Shown piece by piece: positions 30,536 to 38,707 of a stretch of 64,000 bases of DNA. This stretch comes from Mycolicibacterium sp. 018/SC-01/001 (GTDB lineage Bacteria > Actinomycetota > Actinomycetes > Mycobacteriales > Mycobacteriaceae): assembly GCF_007096635.1 (NCBI RefSeq), contig NZ_VKAA01000009.1, forward strand, positions 62,001 to 126,000, read 5' to 3'. Each line of letters begins with the position of its first letter. Position 1 is the first letter of the stretch. The position numbers and the translations under genes were made by a program. A model generated the notes under the pieces. It saw nothing but the letters and a program-made list of their open reading frames with translations. It was not told the DNA's origin and made no database searches.

Positions 30536-31543
30536 GACGTCTCCCCGAATTCAACTGATGTGATGCGCCGTGATCGGCGCGACAGAAGCATATTGCGCGC
30601 GCGTCAACATGGAAGTAGCAAAATTGAATATTCATAATTGACGCACTTTAGGCAAAGTGTCACCCTATTGCCGTTATGCGTTCTTTATCATGTTCTCTAC
30701 AAAGGTAGAGAATTGTGGACAGCGACCTCGGTGAACACACGTCGCCATACGATCTTGATCGCAAAAAACTGCTGTATCTGCATAAGCATGGAACAGACGC
30801 GAAGTGCGTCTTTCTTGACGGCAAAACTTACATGTAGGTAATTAGTACAATCTCTGCATTCGTAGAGTTTGCAATCGAGACGTTGCTGACATCTGGTGGG
30901 CTAAAAAAAGTTTTTGGTCTGTACCATCGACCACAGCACACCATTGTGGGCTTTTACGGTCTTCCGGAACATTGGCGTTCAGTCGCTCCGTGATCTTCGT
31001 CGTGCGGTCCACGGCCGCAGTTCACCAACTGACTTCCGAGTAAGAAACGCCACCGCGACAGCAAACTCAAGTGACAGTGTGTGCCAATCAGCAAAGAACG
31101 GCGCACTTGCTCGATGGCGAGGTCGGCCCGCAGTGCCGATCGGAGATCGCGGGACGTCACGACCAAAATTGTTGCACGACAAAGCAATTGACTCGCAAGA
31201 CAATTTCGGCAGGGGCGGTGGCGGCCACCGCGTCGGGCGCGCGACCCGTGGCGCAACGATGCCGCCGGGATAGCCACGCACCCCCAATGTCCAGAGAGCG
31301 GCGATATTTCACCCTCCATGAGTTTGCTGCTTGGCCACCCAAAAAATGTTTGCATACGGTAATGTCCGCGGCGGTCGTCGCGCCGGCATCCCGTCTGCGC
31401 AGAAGCGCAGTCGTGGCCCTCAGGCAATGGCCACGAATCCCATGCGCTCCGGTCACCCGGCCACTCGGTTGTACCGCTGTACCCCCTGCACTTGACCCGT
31501 CACCGGACGGCCGCACGGTCGTCCCCTCTGGAAGGAACGCGGC
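30536..31543. other. 1-kb AT-rich spacer between divergent hydrolase genes
   Basis: Roughly 30560-30960 is far richer in A and T than the rest of the window. No convincing gene is visible on either strand; open frames there encode unlike-protein sequence. It holds several inverted repeats: CACTTT-AGGC-AAAGTG near 30645, TTCTCTAC-AAAG-GTAGAGAA at 30693-30712, and AGACGC-GAAGT-GCGTCT at 30795-30811 followed by TTCTT. It must contain the promoters of both flanking genes. The AT content would suit binding by the silencer Lsr2, or a small RNA (inference). Confidence 0.65.
30693..30712. promoter_or_regulatory. 8-bp perfect inverted repeat (operator or hairpin)
   Basis: TTCTCTAC-AAAG-GTAGAGAA is a perfect 8-bp inverted repeat in the AT-rich spacer, about 160 bases upstream of the minus-strand PE-PPE start. 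It could be a dimeric repressor site or a weak hairpin. Confidence 0.5.
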
Positions 31544-32923
31544 GTGAAACGAGCGACCAAGGCAGTGATGACCGCAGCGGCGCTGCCGATCGTGGCGACG
31601 CTTCCCCTGACGCTGGGGGGCGGCGCCATGCCGGCCGCCGCCGCTGCCGCCGCGACCGCATCGCCGTTGATTCCGCCGGGGCCCGCCACGGTTCTGCATC
31701 ACGGACCCACCCCGTGGGCCATGGACGACTATCTCGGTGGCGCTCTCTGCGATGCGCCGAAGGTGTGCAAAGAGGTTCGCTACGACTGGATACAGCCCTA
31801 CGGCCCCATCGAATTCGGTGTCACCGAGAACGTGGAGCGGCTCGACAAGGCCATCCACACGGAGGGAACCGACCCCAAGATCGTCTACGCCTACAGCGGC
31901 GGCGCGCGGATCGCCGCGGTGTGGCTCAAGGACCACGCCAAGGACAAGGATGCGCCGCCGCCCGAGGACCTGTCCTTCGTGCTGCTCGGCAACGGGGGGC
32001 GCAAATACGGCGGGGTGAACGGTTGGTTCTGGGGCGACATGCTGCGCACGCCGACGAACACCCAGTACGACATCCTGGACGTCGCAGCCGAATACGACCC
32101 GATCGCCGACTTCCCGACGAACCCGTTCAATCTGCTCGCCGTCGCCAACGGCGTCGCCGCCTTCGTCTACGTCCACCTGCGGTATCAAGATGTCGACCTC
32201 GACAACCCGGACAACATCGTGTGGACCGAGGGCAAGACGACCTATGTCTTCGCACCGACGGAGCATCTGCCGCTGCTGCAGGGCTTCTACGATGCCGGGC
32301 TCGGCGACATGGTGGCCGGCATCGAGCCCAAACTGCGGGCGATCGTCGACAAGGCCTACGACAGGACCTGGCTGGAGGGCAAGCCCACCCAGGGCGAGGT
32401 GGCTGCCGAGTCAGGCCAATCCGTGCAGTCCGTGACCGAATCCGGTGTACGTCCCCAGGTACGCGCGGCCTCCGATACGACAACTGTTTCCGGGACGACA
32501 ACCGAGGCTGGCGCTGGCCACCAGTCCGCAACTCCCGCACCGACGGTCGAGGCCCCGCAGCAGACGTCGGAGACGGCCTCCGACTCCGAGTCACCCGACA
32601 CCGAGGGTGCAGCCGGGGGCGCCACAGATGGCGCCACAGATGACGGCACCACATCGGCGACACCGGGGACATCGGGACCCAAGCACCGGATGCCGCTGCG
32701 CGGTTTCCTCCAGGCGGTCAAAGCGGAGTTGACCAAGGACACCGGCACCAAGGACACCGACACCAAGGACACCGAAACCAAGGACACCGCAACCAAGGTC
32801 ACCGCCGAAAAGTCCGACACGGCGGCGACCGAGAAGACGACCCACAAGAAGGCGCAGAAGAAGGCAGAAGCCAAGAGTGCGTCGTCCTCGGCGACCGGAG
32901 GCGGCGGGGACTCGCAGGACTGA
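31544..32923 (+). CDS. Secreted PE-PPE-domain protein with TKDT-repeat tail
   Basis: 459 residues from the GTG at 31544, with GGAAGGA 7 bases upstream. A signal peptide (AALPIVATLPLTLGGGAMPAAAAA) is followed by a PE-PPE-type domain resembling the one at 25518-26747: DFPTNPFNLLAVANGVAAFVYVHLRYQDVD and FAPTEHLPLLQGFYDAGLGDM. The nucleophile elbow is AYSGGAR, so the serine is kept but the first Gly of GxSxG is Ala. From about residue 300 it is Thr/Ser/Ala-rich and contains tandem TKDTx units before a Lys-rich end. An SDR gene follows after 22 bases. Confidence 0.82.
   Translation: MKRATKAVMTAAALPIVATLPLTLGGGAMPAAAAAAATASPLIPPGPATVLHHGPTPWAMDDYLGGALCDAPKVCKEVRYDWIQPYGPIEFGVTENVERLDKAIHTEGTDPKIVYAYSGGARIAAVWLKDHAKDKDAPPPEDLSFVLLGNGGRKYGGVNGWFWGDMLRTPTNTQYDILDVAAEYDPIADFPTNPFNLLAVANGVAAFVYVHLRYQDVDLDNPDNIVWTEGKTTYVFAPTEHLPLLQGFYDAGLGDMVAGIEPKLRAIVDKAYDRTWLEGKPTQGEVAAESGQSVQSVTESGVRPQVRAASDTTTVSGTTTEAGAGHQSATPAPTVEAPQQTSETASDSESPDTEGAAGGATDGATDDGTTSATPGTSGPKHRMPLRGFLQAVKAELTKDTGTKDTDTKDTETKDTATKVTAEKSDTAATEKTTHKKAQKKAEAKSASSSATGGGGDSQD
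32732..32806 (+). repeat. Five 15-bp tandem repeats encoding TKDT units
   Basis: Five in-frame 15-base units of the form ACCAAGGACACCGxx encode TKDTG, TKDTD, TKDTE, TKDTA and the variant TKVTA. Units differ mainly in the last two bases. Variation in copy number between strains would change the tail length without a frameshift. Confidence 0.9.
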
Positions 32924-32945
32924 CCGTCTTCGATATCCTTCCGAC

Positions 32946-33806
32946 GTGGCACGACGGGACACGGCAGGCAGGGACACGGCGGGCACGGTCGCTTTCATCA
33001 CCGGGGGCGCGTCGGGGATCGGTGCCGCCCTGTCGGAGGCGTTGGCCGCCGGGGCAGCCGATGTCTGGATAGCCGACCGGCAGGTCGACGTCGCCGAGGG
33101 CCTCGCGCAGCGGCTGCGTGCCGGCGGTGCGACCGCGCATGCGGTGGCCCTCGACGTCCGCGATGCCGCGGCGTTCGACGCCGCGGTCGCCGAGACCGTT
33201 CGGGTCAGCGGACGGCTGGACTACCTGTTCAACAACGCCGGCATCGGTATCGGCGGCGAGGTCGACGCGCTGACGCTCGAGGACTGGACCGACATCATCG
33301 ATGTCAACCTGCGGGGCGTCGTGCACGGCGTGGCGGCCGCCTACCCGAGGATGATCGCCCAGGGCAGCGGCCACATCGTCAACACGGCGTCGATGGCGGG
33401 GCTCATCACCACCTCCGCCCAGGCCGGCTACTCGGCCACCAAGCACGCCGTCGTCGCCCTCTCGAAGACCCTGCGGGTGGAGGCAGCTGCGCACGGTGTC
33501 CGGGTCTCGGTGCTGTGCCCCGGGGTCGTGCGCACCCCCATCCTGTCGGGGGGCGAATACGGCCGCAATCGCACGCTGAGCCGCGAGAACCTGATCTCAC
33601 TCGGCGAGGCGCTGCGTCCGATCGAACCGGACCAGTTCGCCACCGCGGCGCTGCGCGGGGTACTGCGCAACCAGGCCATCATCGTCGTCCCGAAATGGTG
33701 GAAGGCGCTGTGGTACCTGGAGCGGCTGTCGCCCACGCTGTCGATGCGGACGGCGGCGGTTGCGCTCAAGCGGACCCGTGAGGTGGCTTCAGCCCCCGGG
33801 CAGTAG
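32946..33806 (+). CDS. Short-chain dehydrogenase/reductase
   Basis: 286 residues from the GTG at 32946. Classical SDR motifs are intact: cofactor loop TGGASGIG, NNAGIG, catalytic Ser in VNTASMAG and YSATK. A membrane-seeking C-terminal part (VVPKWWKALWYLERLSPTLSMRTAAVAL) is like that of mycobacterial lipid-acting SDRs. It probably oxidises or reduces an alcohol or ketone with NAD(P)H. It follows the PE-PPE gene by 22 bases and may be cotranscribed. Its 3' end overlaps the convergent alkB gene by 18 bases. Confidence 0.92.
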   Translation: MARRDTAGRDTAGTVAFITGGASGIGAALSEALAAGAADVWIADRQVDVAEGLAQRLRAGGATAHAVALDVRDAAAFDAAVAETVRVSGRLDYLFNNAGIGIGGEVDALTLEDWTDIIDVNLRGVVHGVAAAYPRMIAQGSGHIVNTASMAGLITTSAQAGYSATKHAVVALSKTLRVEAAAHGVRVSVLCPGVVRTPILSGGEYGRNRTLSRENLISLGEALRPIEPDQFATAALRGVLRNQAIIVVPKWWKALWYLERLSPTLSMRTAAVALKRTREVASAPGQ

Positions 33807-35009
33807 TGGCTCGCCCCGCGGCAGCATGCGCTGTTCCTGGCGCGGCCGCAACGCGGCGAGGCGGATGTCCCCGCGGTAGTGGTTGCGCACCCGCGGGTCC
33901 ATGACGCGACGCCACAGCGGCGGGCACAGGGCGAGGATCACCATGGCCGCGTACCCGGCGGGCAACTGCGGCGCCTCGTCGGCGTGACACAACGCCTGAT
34001 ACCGGCGCTGCGGGTTGGCGTGGTGATCGGAGTGCCGCTGCAAGTGGAACAGGAAGACGTTCGAGATCACCGAGTTGCTGTTCCAGCTGTGCGCCGGCCG
34101 CACGGGCTCGTAACAGCCGTCGCGGCGGCGCTGCCGGCGCAGACCGTAGTGCTCGAGGTAGTTGATCGTCTCCAGCAGGAAGACGCCGAGCAGGGCCTGG
34201 CCGATCAGCCAGGGCACCACGTCCAGCCCGAAGCCGATGATCAACGCGGCGAACACCCCGACGGCCATCAGCCACGCGTTGAGCACGTCGTTGTGCAGCG
34301 TCCAGACCCTGCGCCCGTGCCGCCGCAACCGGCGACTCTCCAGCGACCAGGCCGACCGCAGACTGCCCCAGATCGAGCGCCAGTAGAACGCGTAGACGCT
34401 CTCGCCGAGGCGCGAGCTCGCCGGATCCTCGGGCGTCGCGACCCGCGCATGGTGACCCCGGTTGTGCTCGACGAAGAAGTGGCCGTAGGCGGTCTGGGCG
34501 AGAGCGACCTTGCTGAGCCAGCGCTCCGCGCGGTCACGCTGATGACCGAGCTCGTGCGCGGTGTTGATCGCGATACCGCCGATGCCGCCGACGGTCAGCA
34601 TCAGGCCGATCTTGTCCGGCAGCGTCATCGTCACGCCGCCACCGCCGGTCCACAGCCAGCAGGCCAGCACCAGCGACACGTACTGGGCGGGCAGGTACAG
34701 GTAGGTGGCCCACCGGTAGTACCGGTCCTGTTCGAGGTGGGCCAGCACGCTGTCCGGCGGATTGTCCGAGTCGGGCCCGACGAGGTAGTCCAGCACGGGG
34801 ATGACCACCAGCATCAACGCCGGACCGGACCACCAGAACAGTCCGCTCCCGGTCAGCGCGACCGCCGCCCACGAGGCGGGCACCAGAACCGGGATCACGA
34901 GTCCGACCAGCCAGACATACCGCTTGCGGTCCCGCCAGGCACGGGGCACAGCGGCGGACGGCATCTGTCCTGCCCGTTGGTCCGGCATCGTGAGCTCGTT
35001 CCCCCTCAT
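33789..35009 (-). CDS. alkB: AlkB-type alkane 1-monooxygenase
   Basis: 406 residues; the ATG at 35009 is used, with 34988 as an alternative. About six membrane segments and the histidine boxes that hold the di-iron centre are all present: HELGH, EHNRGHH and LQRHSDHH, plus the AlkB signature NYLEHYGL. It hydroxylates the terminal methyl of alkanes or fatty acyl chains at the inner membrane and needs rubredoxin. The rubredoxin genes that usually follow alkB in mycobacteria are absent here. The convergent SDR overlaps its 3' end by 18 bases. Confidence 0.94.
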   Translation of the reverse strand: MRGNELTMPDQRAGQMPSAAVPRAWRDRKRYVWLVGLVIPVLVPASWAAVALTGSGLFWWSGPALMLVVIPVLDYLVGPDSDNPPDSVLAHLEQDRYYRWATYLYLPAQYVSLVLACWLWTGGGGVTMTLPDKIGLMLTVGGIGGIAINTAHELGHQRDRAERWLSKVALAQTAYGHFFVEHNRGHHARVATPEDPASSRLGESVYAFYWRSIWGSLRSAWSLESRRLRRHGRRVWTLHNDVLNAWLMAVGVFAALIIGFGLDVVPWLIGQALLGVFLLETINYLEHYGLRRQRRRDGCYEPVRPAHSWNSNSVISNVFLFHLQRHSDHHANPQRRYQALCHADEAPQLPAGYAAMVILALCPPLWRRVMDPRVRNHYRGDIRLAALRPRQEQRMLPRGEPLLPGG

Positions 35010-35152
35010 CGCCGATACTTAGCTGATCGTCGCATTCGCACACGTCAATTGGGTAACGCGGTCATACCATTGTTGCTTGTCACCGGGCAATCGCTGGAGC
35101 GAAACCGGCCGTGTCGGACTGCAGAAAAACACTTTTTGACGTTGCTCGCCAC

Positions 35153-36751
35153 TCACCGCCACCGGCGCCGGCCGAGGCTGACCCGCGGCGCGCGCGCCTC
35201 TCCCGCGGTGTTGCGCCGGACGACATCCGACAGCGTCTTCGTCGTCTCGACCACCCGGAGCCCGGCGGCCGAGAACGTTGCCTCACCGTACACGGCGGGG
35301 TCGAGCAGCGGGTTGGTCAGCGCCTGGGAAAACGCGTCGACTGCCACCATCGCACTCATGAGCGCGGGCAACGTGCTGCCGCGCCGCACGTCTTCGGCGA
35401 ACAGGCCGACGAACAACTCGACGCGGTCGATTCCGTCGTCGCCGTAGCACCTCTTGAGCGCGGCCCGTGTGCGCGTGTCCGACGTCAGGTCGTCGACGCT
35501 CTGCAGCCGCGGAAAGCCGCACGCTTCGCGGTAGGCGTTGTAGGGCTGCAGCGCGGTGTCCCGGCCGATGGCGATGGACTTCTCCTCGATGGACAGCAGG
35601 CTCGGGTCGGTGTTGCCGAGGGAGATCGTGCTGCAGGGTTGTCGCGACGCCTCGTCGAACAGCGCCGCCAGGCCGTGCTCGGTGACCGGGCGGGTGTCCC
35701 ACCACATGTCGGCGAAGCGCTTCCGCTGCCCGCCGACGGTGACCTCGGTGGGTACCAGCGAGTGCCACCGGTAGAGAAGATTGAACTCGACCGACATCCA
35801 GTTCTGCCGGTACCACCTCTCGCGGGCGCCGATGCCGGGCTTGACGAACAGCGGGAACTTGATCGGCGTGATGTGGTTGATGTAGTCCTCGATGACGATG
35901 TTGAGCAGCACCGCCGTCAGCGTGTTGCGGGTGGTGTCGAACACCCGGTCGTCGCTCCAGTCGGGATGCTCCGCAGCGATCACGCCCGCGATGCGGTTGT
36001 GCTCGCGCAGGAACAGCGTGCTCAGCATCACGAAGCCGTAGTGGATGTTGCCGCGCGGGATGCCGAGCGCAAACAGCGTCGACCGCAGCGCATCGGGGAC
36101 CGGGCCGCCACGCTCGACCTTGACGTCGCGTCCCCGGAACTCGATGTCCAGGTCCCCGAACTCGGGTTTGATCGTGCCGTCGGCGCCGCACAGGTACGGC
36201 GGGAACTCGGCGTCGAGGGTGGGCTCGGTCCTGAGCCGGCCGCCGACGCCGGTGCGCAGCATCCGAGTCACCGCCGGCGTCTGGCCGTAGAGCTGGCTCA
36301 GGTCGATGTCGTGCGTCGAGGTGTTCTTGCAGTCGTCCTCGGGGTCGGTCCGCAGGAAACCGTCGACGAACCACTGCGCGAAGAGCGGAAACAGCAGCGT
36401 CGACTTCGCCGACTCCGGGCATTGCGCGCCAGGGCGGGCGAACACCGTGGCCACCTCGGCCGCAGCGGGCAGACCGGCGGCGAACTCGGGATCGGGTGGC
36501 AGGTGCCGCTGACTGAACGTGCGGTCGTGCAGCGACTCCCACGACGTCCACGGCTGCATCGTGCTCAACGCACCCGGTCTGGTCTTCATCGTGTAGATCA
36601 GCGAGTTGATCAACCACCGGTTCACCAGGTCGGACACTCTCGGTGTCGCGCGCAGCGCGTGCCACACCGGTGTGAAATGCGTCGTCGCCAGGATCCGGAC
36701 GCCGCGAGAGACGCCGTTCTTACGCCAGAACCCCCTGGACACGGACGTCAA
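35153..36751 (-). CDS. Cyclooxygenase/alpha-dioxygenase-like haem protein
   Basis: 532 residues from a TTG at 36751; a GTG at 36742 is an alternative. It belongs to the animal haem peroxidase superfamily, on the cyclooxygenase/dioxygenase side: LFLREHNRIAG, HDIDLSQLYGQT and FNLLYRWHSLVPTEV, which aligns with the LYHWHPLLP segment of cyclooxygenases that carries the radical Tyr and the proximal His. The distal region FAQWFVDGFLRT keeps Gln but has Asp where cyclooxygenases have the distal His (FAQHFTHQFFKT). No signal peptide. It may oxygenate fatty acids; peroxidase activity may be lost. It lies 42 bases downstream of the Rv1836c-like gene. Confidence 0.85.
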   Translation of the reverse strand: MTSVSRGFWRKNGVSRGVRILATTHFTPVWHALRATPRVSDLVNRWLINSLIYTMKTRPGALSTMQPWTSWESLHDRTFSQRHLPPDPEFAAGLPAAAEVATVFARPGAQCPESAKSTLLFPLFAQWFVDGFLRTDPEDDCKNTSTHDIDLSQLYGQTPAVTRMLRTGVGGRLRTEPTLDAEFPPYLCGADGTIKPEFGDLDIEFRGRDVKVERGGPVPDALRSTLFALGIPRGNIHYGFVMLSTLFLREHNRIAGVIAAEHPDWSDDRVFDTTRNTLTAVLLNIVIEDYINHITPIKFPLFVKPGIGARERWYRQNWMSVEFNLLYRWHSLVPTEVTVGGQRKRFADMWWDTRPVTEHGLAALFDEASRQPCSTISLGNTDPSLLSIEEKSIAIGRDTALQPYNAYREACGFPRLQSVDDLTSDTRTRAALKRCYGDDGIDRVELFVGLFAEDVRRGSTLPALMSAMVAVDAFSQALTNPLLDPAVYGEATFSAAGLRVVETTKTLSDVVRRNTAGEARAPRVSLGRRRWR

Positions 36752-36793
36752 TATACGGCCAGAACGCTGCGTGCGGCGCGTCTCGGAAGGTGC

Positions 36794-38665
36794 TCAGCCC
36801 GTCATCGCCGCGATGGCCGACGCCAGCTCCGGACCCGACGAGCTGGCCAGATTCTGATAGGTGCCGCCTGTCGTCTGCGCGACCGCCTCCCACGTCGAGC
36901 GGTCGGAATCGTCGCCGAAGTCGATGACGTTGACCGCCACCGGTTTGGCCGGATCGAACGCACCGCTGATGTACTGCCGCAGTCCGTCGGCGCCCAGCGA
37001 CTGATCGGTGTGCGGGCCGGCGGTTATCATCAGCACCGAATTCTTCTGCCCCGCACGGTATTTCGCCGACGCATCGGTGTAGACCAGGCGCAGGGTCGTG
37101 AAGGACACGGCGCCGCCGTCGGACGGCGACTGGCCGTCGAGCGCGGAGGTCAGCGCGGCCGACCGGGGCCTGCCGTCCACCTGGTCCGACAGCGCGCCCA
37201 GCGGCACCTCCGAGCGTCCCGCCACCCCGTCGAAGGTCCACAGCCCCACCCCGGAGTCCGGCGGCAGTGCCTGCAGTCGTGCCTTGAGCGCGTCGACGAC
37301 GTTGTTCAGCCGCGCTGTTCCGCCCTCGTCGGTCGGCATCGACTGGTCGAGCATCACGGTGACCGTCGGGGTGGCCGCCGGGCTGGACAGTGTGTCGGCG
37401 ATGGTGGCCCGCAGCGCGTTGTCGCCGAGGTCGACAGGCGTGCCGATCGGCCCGAAGGCCACGACGTCGCTGGCCGGCGGCTGCTGGCCCTGCACCCGGA
37501 ACCCGGCCTTCGCGAGCTCGGCGAGCTGGTCGGGCTTGCGCAGGAAGCGGGCGAACTCGCTGGCCGCCGAGATCTGTTCCTGGGCCAGCCAGTCACCGGA
37601 GAGCAGCACGGTGGGGAAGTCCGCGACCGCGGTGGGTCCCGGCGGCAGCCACGCCGCGAGCTTGGCCTTGGCATCCGGGGTGTCCGCGGCCTTCTGGAAG
37701 AGCCGTTGCTCGGTGGTCACCACGGCGTGCACGGGCGCGGTCGCCGGATCGTCGGCGCCGAGCAGCGCGTCCAGCGCCGTGCCTGCGTTGGCGTCGTCGG
37801 TCTTCGGCGCCGCCGCCATCAGCGTGCTGACGGCACCCAGGCCGGCGCTCGGAGGAGAACCCGCGGGAGCGGACTCGGCGGCGACCGCCTCGGCCGCCAG
37901 GTACGACGCGTCACTGTCCTGGCCGAGCGGCATCGCGAGGCGGAGCCCACCCCAGCCCTGCAACCCCAGGCCGTCGAGGGCGGCGGCATCGGTCTGCAAC
38001 CGTGGGAGGGTGCCCCAGTTCTGATCCTTCAACGCGCCCTGCACCTGGGGCGAGGTGGCCAGCACCACCGGCGACGTGACGAGCGAACGGCTGTCGGTGA
38101 CAGTGCGCGGACCGGTCTTGGCCTCCAGCCGGGCCTCCGAGGCGGAACTCGCCGGAATCCAGAGCGCCGGACGCTGGCCCAGGTCACCGGGCCAGTCCCC
38201 GGACAGGCCGTTGAACACCTGGTCGGAGTCCGCCGCGGTGACGTCGACCTTGATGCACTTGTCACCGACGGGCTCGGCGGTGTCGTTGTAGCGCTGAGCC
38301 AAGGCGGTGACGGGAGCGGCGATCGCCGGATCGGCCACGACGGCCACGGCGAGATCGCCCTCGACGCAGCGCGCCGCGGCGGTGTTCGACCGGTCGGAGA
38401 GGGCGTCGCCGAAGAATCGCCAGGCGATGACGGCGCCCACGATGACGACGACGCTGACCAGGGCGACGATGACGCCGACCGAGATGCCGCGCCGGCCCGG
38501 GGTGATCGCGCGGTGGCTGCCGGTCCACTCGCCGTTGTCCCACCCACCGCTGCGCTGGGTCGCCGGCGCCGCGTCGAAGCGTTCGGTCTGCGACTCGTCA
38601 GGCGCGGGTGCTTGCCGCCTGGTCGAGTCCGGGTCGTCGGGATCGGGGAGGCTGTGTCTTCCCAA
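36794..38665 (-). CDS. Rv1836c-like membrane-anchored VWA/substrate-binding-like protein
   Basis: 623 residues from a TTG (MGRHSLPDPDD), matching the start and full length of M. tuberculosis Rv1836c. A charged cytoplasmic N-terminus is followed by one membrane segment (GISVGVIVALVSVVVIVGAVIAWRFFGD) and a large extracytoplasmic part. The middle resembles a solute-binding fold (AVVADPAIAAPV, PTVLLSGDWLA). The C-terminal third is VWA-like with MLDQSMPTDEGG in the metal-site position and SVLMITAGPHTD. Function unknown; a chaperone or metal-dependent adhesion role is speculative. It follows glcB by 42 bases, as in M. tuberculosis. Confidence 0.85.
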   Translation of the reverse strand: MGRHSLPDPDDPDSTRRQAPAPDESQTERFDAAPATQRSGGWDNGEWTGSHRAITPGRRGISVGVIVALVSVVVIVGAVIAWRFFGDALSDRSNTAAARCVEGDLAVAVVADPAIAAPVTALAQRYNDTAEPVGDKCIKVDVTAADSDQVFNGLSGDWPGDLGQRPALWIPASSASEARLEAKTGPRTVTDSRSLVTSPVVLATSPQVQGALKDQNWGTLPRLQTDAAALDGLGLQGWGGLRLAMPLGQDSDASYLAAEAVAAESAPAGSPPSAGLGAVSTLMAAAPKTDDANAGTALDALLGADDPATAPVHAVVTTEQRLFQKAADTPDAKAKLAAWLPPGPTAVADFPTVLLSGDWLAQEQISAASEFARFLRKPDQLAELAKAGFRVQGQQPPASDVVAFGPIGTPVDLGDNALRATIADTLSSPAATPTVTVMLDQSMPTDEGGTARLNNVVDALKARLQALPPDSGVGLWTFDGVAGRSEVPLGALSDQVDGRPRSAALTSALDGQSPSDGGAVSFTTLRLVYTDASAKYRAGQKNSVLMITAGPHTDQSLGADGLRQYISGAFDPAKPVAVNVIDFGDDSDRSTWEAVAQTTGGTYQNLASSSGPELASAIAAMTG

Positions 38666-38707
38666 TGCGTCGAATACCTGCCTTGTCGTTGACCTGGTCG
38701 CCGGTGA

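Noticed and set aside
30914..31427. Small open frames in the AT-rich spacer, both strands
   Set aside because: No ribosome sites, no codon pattern like neighbouring genes, and products of unstructured mixed composition.
35111..38692. Very long open frame (about 1190 codons) on the + strand
   Set aside because: It is antisense to the haem protein and Rv1836c-like genes, and its product is Arg/Gly/Val/His-rich without motifs. Long antisense frames are expected at this GC content.
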